Positions 25,470-34,289 of a stretch of 64,000 nucleotides of DNA are shown here, one piece after another (the first letter of the stretch is position 1; each line of letters starts with the position of its first letter). Under the pieces are notes generated by a model. That model saw only the letters and a list, made by a program, of their open reading frames with translations. It ran no database searches and was not told the origin of the DNA. The DNA comes from GCA-2720975 sp964467985 (GTDB lineage: Bacteria > Planctomycetota > UBA1135 > GCA-002686595): positions 248,001-312,000 of the forward strand of contig CAYXTP010000003.1 of NCBI GenBank assembly GCA_964467985.1, written 5' to 3'. The position numbers and the translations under genes are program-made.

Positions 25470-26071
25470 AATCGACCGACGAGTTGTTCGTGATCCCCAT
25501 GATCTCCGAGGAGTGCGTGCACTTGGGCTCCCCGGATGTGGGCCTGTTTACGGGTGCGCTGGAGGAAGGCACGTGGATCCGCGCCGGTCAAGCGCTGGGA
25601 CACCTCACGCGCCTGGGTCGCTCGATCGCGCTCACGCTTCCAACCGGGTTCGCCGGGCCAGGTCATTCCCGCGCCCAGATTGTGGGGGCGCCGTCCGAAC
25701 GCGTGCTCACGCCTGTGGGCTTTCGAACACCTCTCTACGAGTTGGCAATCGGCCAAGCATCTGCAATGGATGAGACGACGGCGCCACTCGCGACGGCGCA
25801 TGCTGCTGCCCCATCCAACGTGGTGTCGGCTCCACAGAGTGGCCGCTTCTATCATCGGCCGGGCCCGAACAGCCCGCCGTTCCTCAGCCCCGGAGCAGAG
25901 TTGAAAGAGGGCACGGCGCTGGGGTTGATCGAAGTGATGAAGACTTTTGCCCACGTGTCCTACCACCCGGCAAGAGGGCTGCCGGAACTCGCGCGGATGA
26001 CAGCTTGGATCGCACAGGACGGCTCAGAGGTGCTGGAAGGCGACCCTTTGCTTGAGTTCGAGCCCATCTGA
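25466..26071 (+). CDS. Biotin carboxyl carrier-like protein with two biotinyl-type domains
   Basis: 201 residues from a GTG overlapping the previous stop. The C-terminal domain carries the biotinylation site EVMKTF (Lys159) in GLIEVMKTFAHVSYH, preceded by SAPQSGRFYHRPGPNSPPFLSPGAELKEG as in BCCP. The N-terminal domain (about residues 20-65) has the same beta-barrel rhythm (LGSPDVGLFTGALEEGTWIRAGQALGHLTRLGRSIAL, PTGFAG) but lacks the Met-Lys site, so it looks like a degenerate second biotinyl fold. An Ala/Thr-rich linker joins them. In the complex, Lys159 would shuttle carboxyl groups between the two upstream subunits. Confidence 0.82.
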   Translation: MKSTDELFVIPMISEECVHLGSPDVGLFTGALEEGTWIRAGQALGHLTRLGRSIALTLPTGFAGPGHSRAQIVGAPSERVLTPVGFRTPLYELAIGQASAMDETTAPLATAHAAAPSNVVSAPQSGRFYHRPGPNSPPFLSPGAELKEGTALGLIEVMKTFAHVSYHPARGLPELARMTAWIAQDGSEVLEGDPLLEFEPI

Positions 26072-26212
26072 GACCGAAGGCTGTCCTCAGGAAACACTCG
26101 GGTCCTATTCTGTGCTCATCCTGGGCTCATCCTGGGCTCAATCTGAGCTGGATCGAGCCTCGAACCTCCCGCTTCGCGCTCACCCAGCTAGGGACTCACC
26201 GTACTGCCCCTC

Positions 26213-27571
26213 ATGCAAGCCTCATCAAGAACGCTGCTCGCATTCCTGGGTGCCGGACTCATTGCCGGAGTCGGCGGCTTGGGGTGGAAGTTGACGCGAC
26301 CGATGCAGGGTCCCATCAAGGGTCCGAGCACCACGGCTCCTCCAATCCGGTCCAATCCCGACACCCAGCTGACCCAGACCCAACTCGCCGATTCTTCGGC
26401 GAAGGCCGTTGGCAAATCGACGAATCTCTCCGTGCTCGTCATGTCTGAAGACGGGCAGCTGCTGCCCGAAGCCCGTGTACTCCTGACGGACCCTGAGGGT
26501 GAACTGTCTGAGTACGCAGGCAGCGCGGACTTGCGCAATTGCGCCCATGGCGAGTGGGACTTGAAGATCCGCCAGAAAGGCTTGATGAATCACTTTCAGA
26601 GCGTGCTCGTCGAGCAGGGCACAACCGAACGCCTGGTCGTTCGCATGGCCCGCGTCATTCGCATACGGGGCACGGCCAGCACCGTCTTCGGAGAGCCCGT
26701 GGGTACGTGGCCAATCTGGTTTTTGGCCGAGGGCGAGTCTCACCCAACCCAACGCCAAGGGGTTATGAAAATTGCTGGTGGGGTCATCACCACGGCGGGC
26801 ACCTTCCAAGTCGACATTCCAAGATCCGGCCCGTATCAGGTTTCCATCGGCCCCATCGGCGAGGTGATCATGGCCGCAAAGGAAACCGTCGAATTGCGTC
26901 CCGGCGGACTTTCGGAACTGAGTGTGGTGATGCTTGGAGGGACAGACCTGGAGGTGATCATTGATCCTGTTCCGCTGCGAGTTGCGGACGGGGGCGTTCA
27001 GTTGCAGGCGGCCCTGATGGTACGAGAGCGCGACCTGAATGCTGGACGTCGGGCGCGTAAGCGCCCCGGCTTCCTCAAGCGCCAACCGCTGGAGCCTGGA
27101 GTCAAGCACCCGCGCAACCGCAACAAGAGCGGGGCAGAGGACTCCGACCCAGCAGGGGGCAAGGACAGCGCTGGTCCTCCACGAGAGGGCTTGCTCGGAC
27201 CCGCCAACACTCGTGAGACCCGCGAGACAAGGGCGAACAACAACCAGGGGGCGTCCCCGACTGGACAAGAGGCTGAGGCCAAGTGGCGAGAATTTCGCAG
27301 GGCTCCGGTCAGCCCCGAGGGCCTGTGCGATTTCGGCATCCTGCCCACGGACCTGGACATGCGTCTGGCGATCTCTCGGCCCAGAGATCGCTATGAATCC
27401 ACTGAGACATTCCGACTGGTTGCGGATGCCCGCACGACCTTGCGTGTCCAAGTTCCGGACAAGCGGCCCGGACATCTGATCAAGGCCCAACCCATCGGTG
27501 AACTGCCACTGTTCATGGCCGTTGTCCCCGCGTCGAGCGATGCACTGAAGCCGGGCTTCACCTGGAAGTAA
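26213..27571 (+). CDS. Exported protein with carboxypeptidase-regulatory-like start, function unknown
   Basis: 452 residues with an N-terminal signal or anchor (LLAFLGAGLIAGVGGLGWKL). Residues about 70-140 show one regulatory-like beta-sandwich (NLSVLVMSEDGQLLPEARVLLTDPEGELSEYAGSADL). More beta strands follow, with RIRGTASTVFGEPVGTWPIWFLAEGE. Residues about 280-370 are a Lys/Arg/Gly-rich low-complexity linker before a last domain ending AVVPASSDALKPGFTWK. No catalytic motif is visible. It resembles the larger repeat protein at 16182-18149 in style. The next gene starts 4 bases after the stop. Confidence 0.75.
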   Translation: MQASSRTLLAFLGAGLIAGVGGLGWKLTRPMQGPIKGPSTTAPPIRSNPDTQLTQTQLADSSAKAVGKSTNLSVLVMSEDGQLLPEARVLLTDPEGELSEYAGSADLRNCAHGEWDLKIRQKGLMNHFQSVLVEQGTTERLVVRMARVIRIRGTASTVFGEPVGTWPIWFLAEGESHPTQRQGVMKIAGGVITTAGTFQVDIPRSGPYQVSIGPIGEVIMAAKETVELRPGGLSELSVVMLGGTDLEVIIDPVPLRVADGGVQLQAALMVRERDLNAGRRARKRPGFLKRQPLEPGVKHPRNRNKSGAEDSDPAGGKDSAGPPREGLLGPANTRETRETRANNNQGASPTGQEAEAKWREFRRAPVSPEGLCDFGILPTDLDMRLAISRPRDRYESTETFRLVADARTTLRVQVPDKRPGHLIKAQPIGELPLFMAVVPASSDALKPGFTWK

Positions 27572-27575
27572 CCCC

Positions 27576-28262
27576 ATGCGGCGCGCACAGAAGGCCGTGC
27601 TCATCCAAGGCATCTTGGATGAGTTGATCCCGGACACGCCGATACCCCTGCGTCACACCGACGCCTTCACGCTGCTGGTCGCAGTACTGCTCTCGGCTCA
27701 AACCACAGACAAGCGTGTCAATGAAGTCACCCCAGCCCTGTTTGAAGCGGGAGGAACGCCTGACCGCATGGCTAGCTTGAGCGAGGAACGCATACTTCAG
27801 TTCATACGTCGCATCGGGCTCGCACCCACCAAGGCGCGCAACGTGAAACGGCTCGCTCAACAACTCATCGATCATCACGAGGGCGGTGTACCCGAGAGTT
27901 TTGAACAGCTCGAGGCTCTGCCTGGCGTGGGGCACAAGACGGCATCGGTGGTCATGGCCCAGTCCTTTGGTGTTCCGGCCTTTCCGGTCGACACGCACAT
28001 CCTGCGCCTGGCGGGTCGCTGGGGGCTCACCTCTGGCACGACGGTCAAGAGGACCGAGTCCGACCTGAAGAAGGTCTTTCCCAGACAAGACTGGAACAAG
28101 CTACACCTGCAGATCATCTACTTCGGGCGCCAATACTGCCCGGCTCGCGGACATGATCTGCGCTCCTGCCCAATCTGCTCTTGGGCTGCTAGCGGCCGGC
28201 GGATCATGGCAGAATGTGGGCCCGCCCCGCAGTCCGATGCCCCGGATGCAGCCCCCTCCTAG
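27576..28262 (+). CDS. nth: Endonuclease III (DNA glycosylase/AP lyase)
   Basis: 228 residues. It excises oxidised pyrimidines and nicks abasic sites in base excision repair. Marks are LLVAVLLSAQTTDKRVNEVTPALF, the helix-hairpin-helix LPGVGHKTASVV with catalytic Lys121, and VDTHILRLAGRWG with catalytic Asp139. The Fe-S region differs from the classic spacing (C-x6-C-x2-C-x5-C). Here the cysteines are at 188, 198, 201 and 214, that is C-x9-C-x2-C-x12-C. The cluster may be re-spaced, or bound by only three of these cysteines. The frataxin gene follows 14 bases downstream. Confidence 0.92.
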   Translation: MRRAQKAVLIQGILDELIPDTPIPLRHTDAFTLLVAVLLSAQTTDKRVNEVTPALFEAGGTPDRMASLSEERILQFIRRIGLAPTKARNVKRLAQQLIDHHEGGVPESFEQLEALPGVGHKTASVVMAQSFGVPAFPVDTHILRLAGRWGLTSGTTVKRTESDLKKVFPRQDWNKLHLQIIYFGRQYCPARGHDLRSCPICSWAASGRRIMAECGPAPQSDAPDAAPS

Positions 28263-28276
28263 AACGCGCACGCCCC

Positions 28277-28606
28277 ATGCCCAGTGATCCCCAAGATTCT
28301 CAGTTCTCCCTCGAATCGGATGAATGCCTAGAGCAGGTGGCGTCGTGGCTCGAGGCCTTTGATCCAGACGAGGTGGACTACACCATGAGTGACGGTGTCC
28401 TGAAGATCGAGTTCCCGGACCGCGTGACGTTTGTACTCAATCGCCAATCCGCAGCCCGGCAAATGTGGTTCGCTGCCGGCACGCACGCTTGGCACTTTGA
28501 TCGGGGAGAGGACGGAGCTTGGATTTCTAGCAAGGATGGCACGCACCTGCTGCAGAACATCGCCCAGACTGTGAGCGCCAAGCTCGGGCGGCCTGTGGAG
28601 TTCTAG
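28277..28606 (+). CDS. cyaY: Frataxin / CyaY-like iron-binding protein
   Basis: 109 residues from the ATG at 28277, the usual CyaY length. The fold order is clear: an acidic first helix (SLESDECLEQVASWLEAFDPDEVDYTMSDG), strand VLKIEFPDRVTFVLNRQSAARQMWFAAGTHAWHFD, a WISSKDGTHLLQNIAQTVSAKLG helix and PVEF. The FVLNRQ-x2-RQ-W-A signature is the core of the family. CyaY binds iron and modulates cysteine desulfurase in Fe-S assembly. It is directly downstream of the Fe-S enzyme gene nth. CyaY is best known from Proteobacteria and eukaryotes, so its presence here is notable if the planctomycete assignment is right. Confidence 0.88.
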   Translation: MPSDPQDSQFSLESDECLEQVASWLEAFDPDEVDYTMSDGVLKIEFPDRVTFVLNRQSAARQMWFAAGTHAWHFDRGEDGAWISSKDGTHLLQNIAQTVSAKLGRPVEF

Positions 28607-28669
28607 CCAGGCCAACGGCGTGAGCTCCCAGCGGCCCCTCAGCAGGAGCCTGGGATGGGACGCCTAGAA

Positions 28670-30475
28670 TTACTGCCCGTCGCCCAACACACCGCGCAGG
28701 ACTTCGATCTGCTTGCGGAGGTTTTCGAACATCTCGCTGGAGAAGCTCACGGTGGGCTGAGACCAGTGACCTCGAACCACCGCGTCCATGGCCATGTAGC
28801 CCGCCTGTTCCGATCCCTCGAGGGGCAGAAAGCACGCGGGACACTGCACATCCAGGAAGACGAGTTCCTGGCTGCTCAAGACCATCTCCCCGCTGAGAAG
28901 GAACTCCTCTTCATCGAGCAGTAGCAGTAGATCGCTGTAGGTCACGCGCCCGCCCTCAATGATGAGTTCCATCGGATCGACGTCGTCCTCGTATACACCG
29001 TTGCCCATCCCTTCGCGCATGACTCCGGCGCTGAACTCAGGCCGGAGCTGATAGGAGACTTCACCGAGATCGAGCGTGATCTTGGCGCGCGCGGCAGGGC
29101 CCGCACTTCCTCTGGGGAGAGAGAAGCCAGCTAGAGTCAGGCCGATGGGATCACTGCCCTCCGGCTTGCTTGAGACATCCAGCCAGGGGAGCAGCGAATC
29201 GAGCAGCTCTGCGCACAAGGGATCGGTCAGATCCAACTCCACGTGGAGCTCCTCCCCATCAACGGACTCCAGCCGACCATTTTGTAGCGTGGCCCGCATT
29301 TCGCGTGGTTGTTGGGGCGTGCTTAGAGTGAACGAGGAGCGCTCCAACGTGGAATCCGTCAGGACGCCGTCAAATTCCACATTGACCTCCGGACCCAAGC
29401 TCCCGGAGAGGGACCACGCTCTTGCAACAAAGCGCTCCACGATCCCGGTGGGCAATTGCAGGAGATTCCCGCTCACGCCCGTGGCGCCCGCTCCCTGATC
29501 GGCAAGGCTAACCGTCCCTCCCAACACCCCCTGGCTGCCTCGCACCGTTCCCGACCACTCCAGCGAGCCGTCCCAATGCCCGCCTAGAGTCACTTCCACG
29601 CTCCCGTTCTCACCCAATGCCTCGCGCAGCCCCAGGTCGTCGGGCAGCAGGCCGAGGAGGTCCAGGGGCAACGACTCGGCCATGAATGTGAAATCGAGCA
29701 GCAGGCTGTCCAGCGTACAGTCTCCATTCGCTTCCAGTTCTCCATTCGCCAACGGAGTGGTGGCCTCTACGGGGGTCACGGATCCCGACCCTGGGGCCGC
29801 GAATCCGCAGCGCAGGTCGTAGCGGTCATGGTCCCCAGCAAGATGCACATACGAGAAGGTCCCGAAGGTCAAGTCCGCGAGATCGACACCCTCTCGACTT
29901 AGGGCGAGATGATCAACGGTCAAGCTGACCCCGCCGGATGTGGACACCTCGGAGTAGCTTCCCCCACTCAACATTTGCTGCCCGTCAATCGTGGCCATAG
30001 CTGACGCCAGATTTGATTGACCCTGATCATCGAATTCCAGCGACCCGTCCGTCACATGTAGGTCGTAGCGCCACTCCCCCTCCCCAAGTCCGGTCATGTT
30101 CAACAACGAGGGCAAGGTCGCTGCACCCGCCAGCACTTCATGACCATTCGCGTCCAAGAGCCGCATGCCGGTAGCCGGCTGGGGTTGCGTCCAAGAGAAC
30201 TCGATGTTGTCGATTTCCACCGACCCAACGATGCGGTCACTTGCAAGCCGCTCAAAGAGGCGTGTGCCGAAGCCACCCAGCAAGGACGGCGCGAGCACGA
30301 TAGCGGCCAGCACGCTGCCGATCCCAAACCCCAAGCAACCGAGCCCGCCGGTAAACAGGCAGCCCATACAGGTTCGGGGGCGTGCTGGCGCCCCGAGGGT
30401 CTCCCCACGCGCAGCCGCGGCCGTAGGTGATTGACCCTTGGGGGGGTGCGGATTGGCAGCTTGAGGAGCGTCCAT
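28670..30475 (-). CDS. AsmA-like membrane-anchored protein
   Basis: 601 residues. A basic N-terminus is followed by a transmembrane helix near residues 40-70 (GCLGFGIGSVLAAIVLAPSLLGGFG). The rest is a long run of beta strands with the AsmA/DUF748-type pattern (GSVEIDNIEFSW near the start; LDLTDPLCAELLDSLLPWL and QPTVSFSSEMFENLRKQIE near the end). This resembles elongated periplasmic proteins of the AsmA/TamB group that may carry lipid between membranes. The family call is based on topology and strand pattern only. The AlgH gene lies 89 bases upstream on the same strand. Confidence 0.55.
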   Translation of the reverse strand: MDAPQAANPHPPKGQSPTAAAARGETLGAPARPRTCMGCLFTGGLGCLGFGIGSVLAAIVLAPSLLGGFGTRLFERLASDRIVGSVEIDNIEFSWTQPQPATGMRLLDANGHEVLAGAATLPSLLNMTGLGEGEWRYDLHVTDGSLEFDDQGQSNLASAMATIDGQQMLSGGSYSEVSTSGGVSLTVDHLALSREGVDLADLTFGTFSYVHLAGDHDRYDLRCGFAAPGSGSVTPVEATTPLANGELEANGDCTLDSLLLDFTFMAESLPLDLLGLLPDDLGLREALGENGSVEVTLGGHWDGSLEWSGTVRGSQGVLGGTVSLADQGAGATGVSGNLLQLPTGIVERFVARAWSLSGSLGPEVNVEFDGVLTDSTLERSSFTLSTPQQPREMRATLQNGRLESVDGEELHVELDLTDPLCAELLDSLLPWLDVSSKPEGSDPIGLTLAGFSLPRGSAGPAARAKITLDLGEVSYQLRPEFSAGVMREGMGNGVYEDDVDPMELIIEGGRVTYSDLLLLLDEEEFLLSGEMVLSSQELVFLDVQCPACFLPLEGSEQAGYMAMDAVVRGHWSQPTVSFSSEMFENLRKQIEVLRGVLGDGQ

Positions 30476-30564
30476 GCGGGGACCCGCTGGGGAAACCCAG
30501 CGGAAGGTTCAGCCTAGCCGTTTGGGTCCTGTGGGTCGAACCCACGGATCCTGGTCCCCAGGGA

Positions 30565-31119
30565 TCAATTCCAACTCACATCCGGTGGCAAGCGCGAGAG
30601 TTGATCACCCTGCTCGTCCAGACCCGACAGGATTCCGCGCCACACGACTTCGGGCGTGCCCTCCCTAAAAACACTGTCCAGATCCGGTGGGGCCACACGC
30701 CAGGAGCCAGCTCCCAGTTCCCCTTCCAGCTGCCCGGGTCCCCACCCCGAACTCCCGAGGAAAATGCGCAGGCTGCGCTCAGCCCGCGGGTCGTCGACCG
30801 CGGCGAGCATGGCCTCGAGGTCGCCACCAAAATACAGGCCTTGTCCGAGATTCACGCCCCCAGTAACGAGTTGCGGCAGGCGATGAATGAAATTCAATGT
30901 CTGGCCTTCCACCGGCCCCCCACCGTAGACCGCAAAGGAACTGGTCGTGCGCTCCGACATCAGACCACCGAGGTCCGCTTGCAATTGGCGGTTTAGTACC
31001 AGCCCCATCGCACCCAGTGGGGTGTGGTCCACGAGCAACACGACCGTGTGCATGAAATTCGGATCCAGCATGCCCGGCATGGAGAGCAGCAGCGAGCCAG
31101 ATGAAAGCAGCGATCCCAT
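30565..31119 (-). CDS. YqgE/AlgH family protein (UPF0301)
   Basis: 184 residues; the start is ATG 31119 or the GTG immediately before it. The family pattern is unmistakable: GSLLLSMPGMLDPNFMHTVVLLVDHTPLGAMGLVLNRQ, YGGGPVEGQTLNFIH, LGQGLYFGGDLEAM, and the conserved FLGSSGWGPGQLEGELGAGSW. AlgH was named in Pseudomonas for an effect on alginate production. Its molecular role is not settled, and a general regulatory role is likely. It sits upstream of the AsmA-like gene on the same strand. Confidence 0.93.
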   Translation of the reverse strand: MGSLLSSGSLLLSMPGMLDPNFMHTVVLLVDHTPLGAMGLVLNRQLQADLGGLMSERTTSSFAVYGGGPVEGQTLNFIHRLPQLVTGGVNLGQGLYFGGDLEAMLAAVDDPRAERSLRIFLGSSGWGPGQLEGELGAGSWRVAPPDLDSVFREGTPEVVWRGILSGLDEQGDQLSRLPPDVSWN

Positions 31120-31155
31120 CACACAAGTCTAGCGACCCCGGGCCCGTCCAAGCGC

Positions 31156-32595
31156 CTATTCTGACAGCACCTCAACGGGGACCAGAGTGAAGACACACTC
31201 AAGGTGTGGAGTGTGGGGAAAGAGGTCTACAGACTGAACGCGAGTGAGCACGTACCCCCCGCGCCCCAGGTGTTCCAGGTCGCGAACAGCAGTGACCGGG
31301 TTGCAGGACACATAAATCAGACGCTGAGGTGCGGCCTTGAGCAGGATAGGGATCACACGCGGATGAAGACCCGCTCGGGGCGGATCGACGATGCACAGGT
31401 CGCGGCCCGAGTCTTGGGTGCAACGCTCCAGGTTCTGGAGCACATCTCCTTCCAAGAAGGTGGCGTTCCCGATCTCGTTGGTGCGCGCATTGGCTCGGGC
31501 ATCCGCGATTGCCGATGGGGAGGACTCGAGTCCCAGCACCTCAGTCGCCCCAGCCGCCAGACTCAATCCGATGGTGCCGGCGCCGCAGTAGAGATCGAGA
31601 ATGCGCGCGGGAGATCCCTTGGCTTCTCCTCGAATGCACTGCAAAAGACGCTCTGCCTGCAGGGTATTGGTCTGAAAGAAAGAAGCGGGCGAGAGAGCAA
31701 AGGTCAGGCCGGCGAGGACTTCGTGAATCACCCCCGGGCCGTGCAGCACGCGCTCACTCTCGCCTAGCGCCACGGCGGCTGCTCGGGCATGGATGCCCTG
31801 GACGAGGGTCGTAATCTGCGGACAGCGCTGAATCAGATCCCGAGCCCAGGGGTCGATGCGCTCGGCTGCTTCGTCCGAAGTCACAAGGTAGACCAAGACC
31901 TCGCCTGTGCGCACACCCTTGCGCAAGACGAGATGACGCAGCAAGCCCTGGTGACGGTGGTTGTCCCACGCTTCGAGTTCGTGTTCGCGTGCCAGCTCAC
32001 GAGCCGCGGCCAGGATCTCGTCCGCACCCTCGAAGTGAATCGCGCAGGAGTGAATATCCAAGACCTTCGAATACACACCCGGTACGTGCAGTCCCAGAGC
32101 GAAATCGGCGGACACCCCCTCAGGTTCGTGGGACTCAATCCAGCGCCGAGTCCCGAAGGTGAAGTCCATCTTGTTGCGATAACCCCAGGGCTCGCTCATT
32201 CCCAGCACGGGTTCGACGGGCACGTTCCCCAGCAGCCCGGCTTCGTTCAGTCTCGCGCAGAGTTGCTCCCGCAGAGATTGAAGTTGCCCTTCGTAGGCGT
32301 AGGTCTGAAACGAACAGCCGCCACAGGTCCCCACATGCGGACAGCGCCCCTCAACATGGTGAGGCCCATGGTCGAGCACCTCTTCGAGCTGCCCCCAAAT
32401 CGCGCCACGGTGCCGTCGCCGAATCTGCACGCGCACGAGCGATCCGGGAACGGCGCCGCGCACAGCGACCGGATGCCCGTCGATTTCTCCCCGCCCGCGT
32501 CCCAGATCGTCAATCGACTCGATGCGCAACTCAGCCAGACTGCCGCGCACAGGACGCGGTCCGTGGGCGTCGATTTGTGTTGAGGTCTCGCCCAT
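31156..32595 (-). CDS. rlmD: 23S rRNA (uracil-C5)-methyltransferase, RlmD/RumA family
   Basis: 479 residues from the ATG at 32595; upstream frame is unrelated to the family. An N-terminal TRAM domain (LRIESIDDLGRGRGEIDGHPVAVRGAVPGSLV) precedes the Fe-S cysteines (CPHVGTCGGC, with a further Cys in REQLC). The C-terminal Rossmann domain has LDLYCGAGTIGLSLA, the DPPRAGLHP motif, and catalytic Cys in YVSCNP. The family methylates U1939 (RlmD) or U747 (RlmC) of 23S rRNA, or U54 of tRNA (TrmA); the paralogue cannot be fixed by eye. It diverges from the glycosyltransferase gene with 29 bases between starts. Confidence 0.9.
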   Translation of the reverse strand: MGETSTQIDAHGPRPVRGSLAELRIESIDDLGRGRGEIDGHPVAVRGAVPGSLVRVQIRRRHRGAIWGQLEEVLDHGPHHVEGRCPHVGTCGGCSFQTYAYEGQLQSLREQLCARLNEAGLLGNVPVEPVLGMSEPWGYRNKMDFTFGTRRWIESHEPEGVSADFALGLHVPGVYSKVLDIHSCAIHFEGADEILAAARELAREHELEAWDNHRHQGLLRHLVLRKGVRTGEVLVYLVTSDEAAERIDPWARDLIQRCPQITTLVQGIHARAAAVALGESERVLHGPGVIHEVLAGLTFALSPASFFQTNTLQAERLLQCIRGEAKGSPARILDLYCGAGTIGLSLAAGATEVLGLESSPSAIADARANARTNEIGNATFLEGDVLQNLERCTQDSGRDLCIVDPPRAGLHPRVIPILLKAAPQRLIYVSCNPVTAVRDLEHLGRGGYVLTRVQSVDLFPHTPHLECVFTLVPVEVLSE

Positions 32596-32624
32596 CAGGG
32601 GCGGTACCCTAACGTACGTCCCCC

Positions 32625-34289
32625 ATGCCCGCGTCCCCCACTGCAACTCACCGACTCGACACATCCGCGAGTGCCACGACGCAGGGCGGGGATTCCAGCA
32701 CTTTTGAGGCCTGGGCGGGGTTCTTGGTAGCCATGGCAGTCTTGGCAGCGCTCGTCGCACGCAGCAACTTCCTGATCGACGACGCCTACATTTCGTTCCG
32801 CTACGCGCGCAACTGGGCCGATCTCGGCCTGCCCACCTACAACCCTGGCACGCAGCCCCCGGTCGAGGGCTACAGCAACACAATGTGGGTCCTGTTGCTG
32901 CGCGCTTGCGCGGGGCTGCAGCTCAACTTGGAGGTCTGGTCGCGAGTTCTGTCGTCTCTCTTTGCGGTGGGCGCACTGGCCTTGGTTCACGTGCATCTTG
33001 GACGCTTGGCACTCGCCCCCTGGCCGCGGTTTCTGGCGACCCTCAGCCTGGCTGCCCTGCCGCCCTTCGCGGTCTGGACCACCGGCGGACTGGAGACGGC
33101 AAGCCTGGGGTTCTTCGTTTTGGCCGCCTACTTGACCCTCGCGGGAGCGCTAGCTAGCGGACGCCCTCAAGGCATGTGGCTTGCGGGGATCCTGGGCTTG
33201 ACCGTATGCCTATCCAGGGTGGAGGGCCCGCTCTGGGCCGCAGGCATTCTCCTGGCCGCATGGGTGGGCCGAGAAGGCAAGCACTCGAACCTGAAAACGG
33301 TCCGCCCCTACCTGCTTGTCTGCGCCGCAGGCTACGGCCTGTTTCTGCTTTGGAGGCACGCGACCTTCGGTGAGTGGGTCGCGAACACGGTGCACGCCAA
33401 GGGCGAGCTCTCGTTGGATGGTGTCGTACGGGGGCTCAAGACGAGCGCCACCTACCTGCTTCTAGCGCCTTCAGTCGTCGTGGTCCTGGCAGTTCTTCCA
33501 CGTTTACGGCGGGGGCCACACGCAGCAGGAGCGGCAGGGGCCGCAGTCTTGCTGCTCGGCTTCTTGGCCTACAACACGCTCGTGGGCGGAGACTGGATGC
33601 CCTTCTTTCGCTTCATGGCCCCGGCCTCACCCTTCGTGGCCATGCTGCTCGGATTCTACCTGGATACACTGCGAAACCGAGCCCTACCCGTGGGCCTGCT
33701 CTTGGTGGGCGTCTCTCTCCCCCCGGTTCTGGGTTGGAGTCTGGCCCCACGCGCCCTCTTGGAACCGCTCTACTTTCGAACCTTCCAAACCGGTTACGAG
33801 ACAGAGTGGAATCGCTGGGAGACGGGCGTGCGCAACCTGGCTATGTTCAAGATGTTGGGGCGCGGTCTACAGCAAGTGGCGGATCCAAGCGATACGCTGA
33901 CCTTTGGAGCCATCGGGGCCGTGGGCTGGGAGTCCGAGCTGCACATCTATGACCGCAACGGCCTGGTGGATCGGGACGTAGCCCAGCGCGCGGGACAGAG
34001 TCCATCCAGAACTGCTGGCCACGACAAACGCGTGCCGCGATCCTGGTTCCTCGACCGCAAGCCGACGATCTTTCACGCGGTCGTCTTTGAGGGACCTGTG
34101 GGGCAAGAGGGCTCCGAGACGTACCAGCGTGCGGTCGCTATCGCCAAGGGGATGATCGAGGAACGGGTGTTCAGTGACCCCGCGGAGGCGGTCTTGCGAG
34201 AGAAGTCCTGGATCGACGTGCACCGTCTGCAGGCTGATACTGGAATCCCCGCCGGGAGCCTCCTAGTGCTGCTGCGGGCGCGAGACTAA
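32625..34289 (+). CDS. GT-C type membrane glycosyltransferase
   Basis: 554 residues with a polar N-terminus, then about 9-10 transmembrane helices up to residue 390 and a soluble C-terminal domain. The first extracytoplasmic loop has the catalytic acidic motif LIDDAYISFRYARNWADLG, followed by YNPGTQPPVEGYSNTMWVLLL, the pattern of AftB-like arabinofuranosyltransferases and related GT-C enzymes that use polyprenyl-phosphate sugars. A role in adding sugars to surface glycans or proteins is likely; the donor and acceptor are unknown. No other glycan gene is adjacent. Its stop overlaps the convergent trmL stop by 4 bases. Confidence 0.8.
   Translation: MPASPTATHRLDTSASATTQGGDSSTFEAWAGFLVAMAVLAALVARSNFLIDDAYISFRYARNWADLGLPTYNPGTQPPVEGYSNTMWVLLLRACAGLQLNLEVWSRVLSSLFAVGALALVHVHLGRLALAPWPRFLATLSLAALPPFAVWTTGGLETASLGFFVLAAYLTLAGALASGRPQGMWLAGILGLTVCLSRVEGPLWAAGILLAAWVGREGKHSNLKTVRPYLLVCAAGYGLFLLWRHATFGEWVANTVHAKGELSLDGVVRGLKTSATYLLLAPSVVVVLAVLPRLRRGPHAAGAAGAAVLLLGFLAYNTLVGGDWMPFFRFMAPASPFVAMLLGFYLDTLRNRALPVGLLLVGVSLPPVLGWSLAPRALLEPLYFRTFQTGYETEWNRWETGVRNLAMFKMLGRGLQQVADPSDTLTFGAIGAVGWESELHIYDRNGLVDRDVAQRAGQSPSRTAGHDKRVPRSWFLDRKPTIFHAVVFEGPVGQEGSETYQRAVAIAKGMIEERVFSDPAEAVLREKSWIDVHRLQADTGIPAGSLLVLLRARD

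Noticed and set aside
26225..27637. 470-codon leftward ORF overlapping the exported protein and the start of nth
   Set aside because: The opposite frame has a signal peptide and a regulatory-like domain, and continues into an operon with nth. The leftward frame has no recognisable domain.
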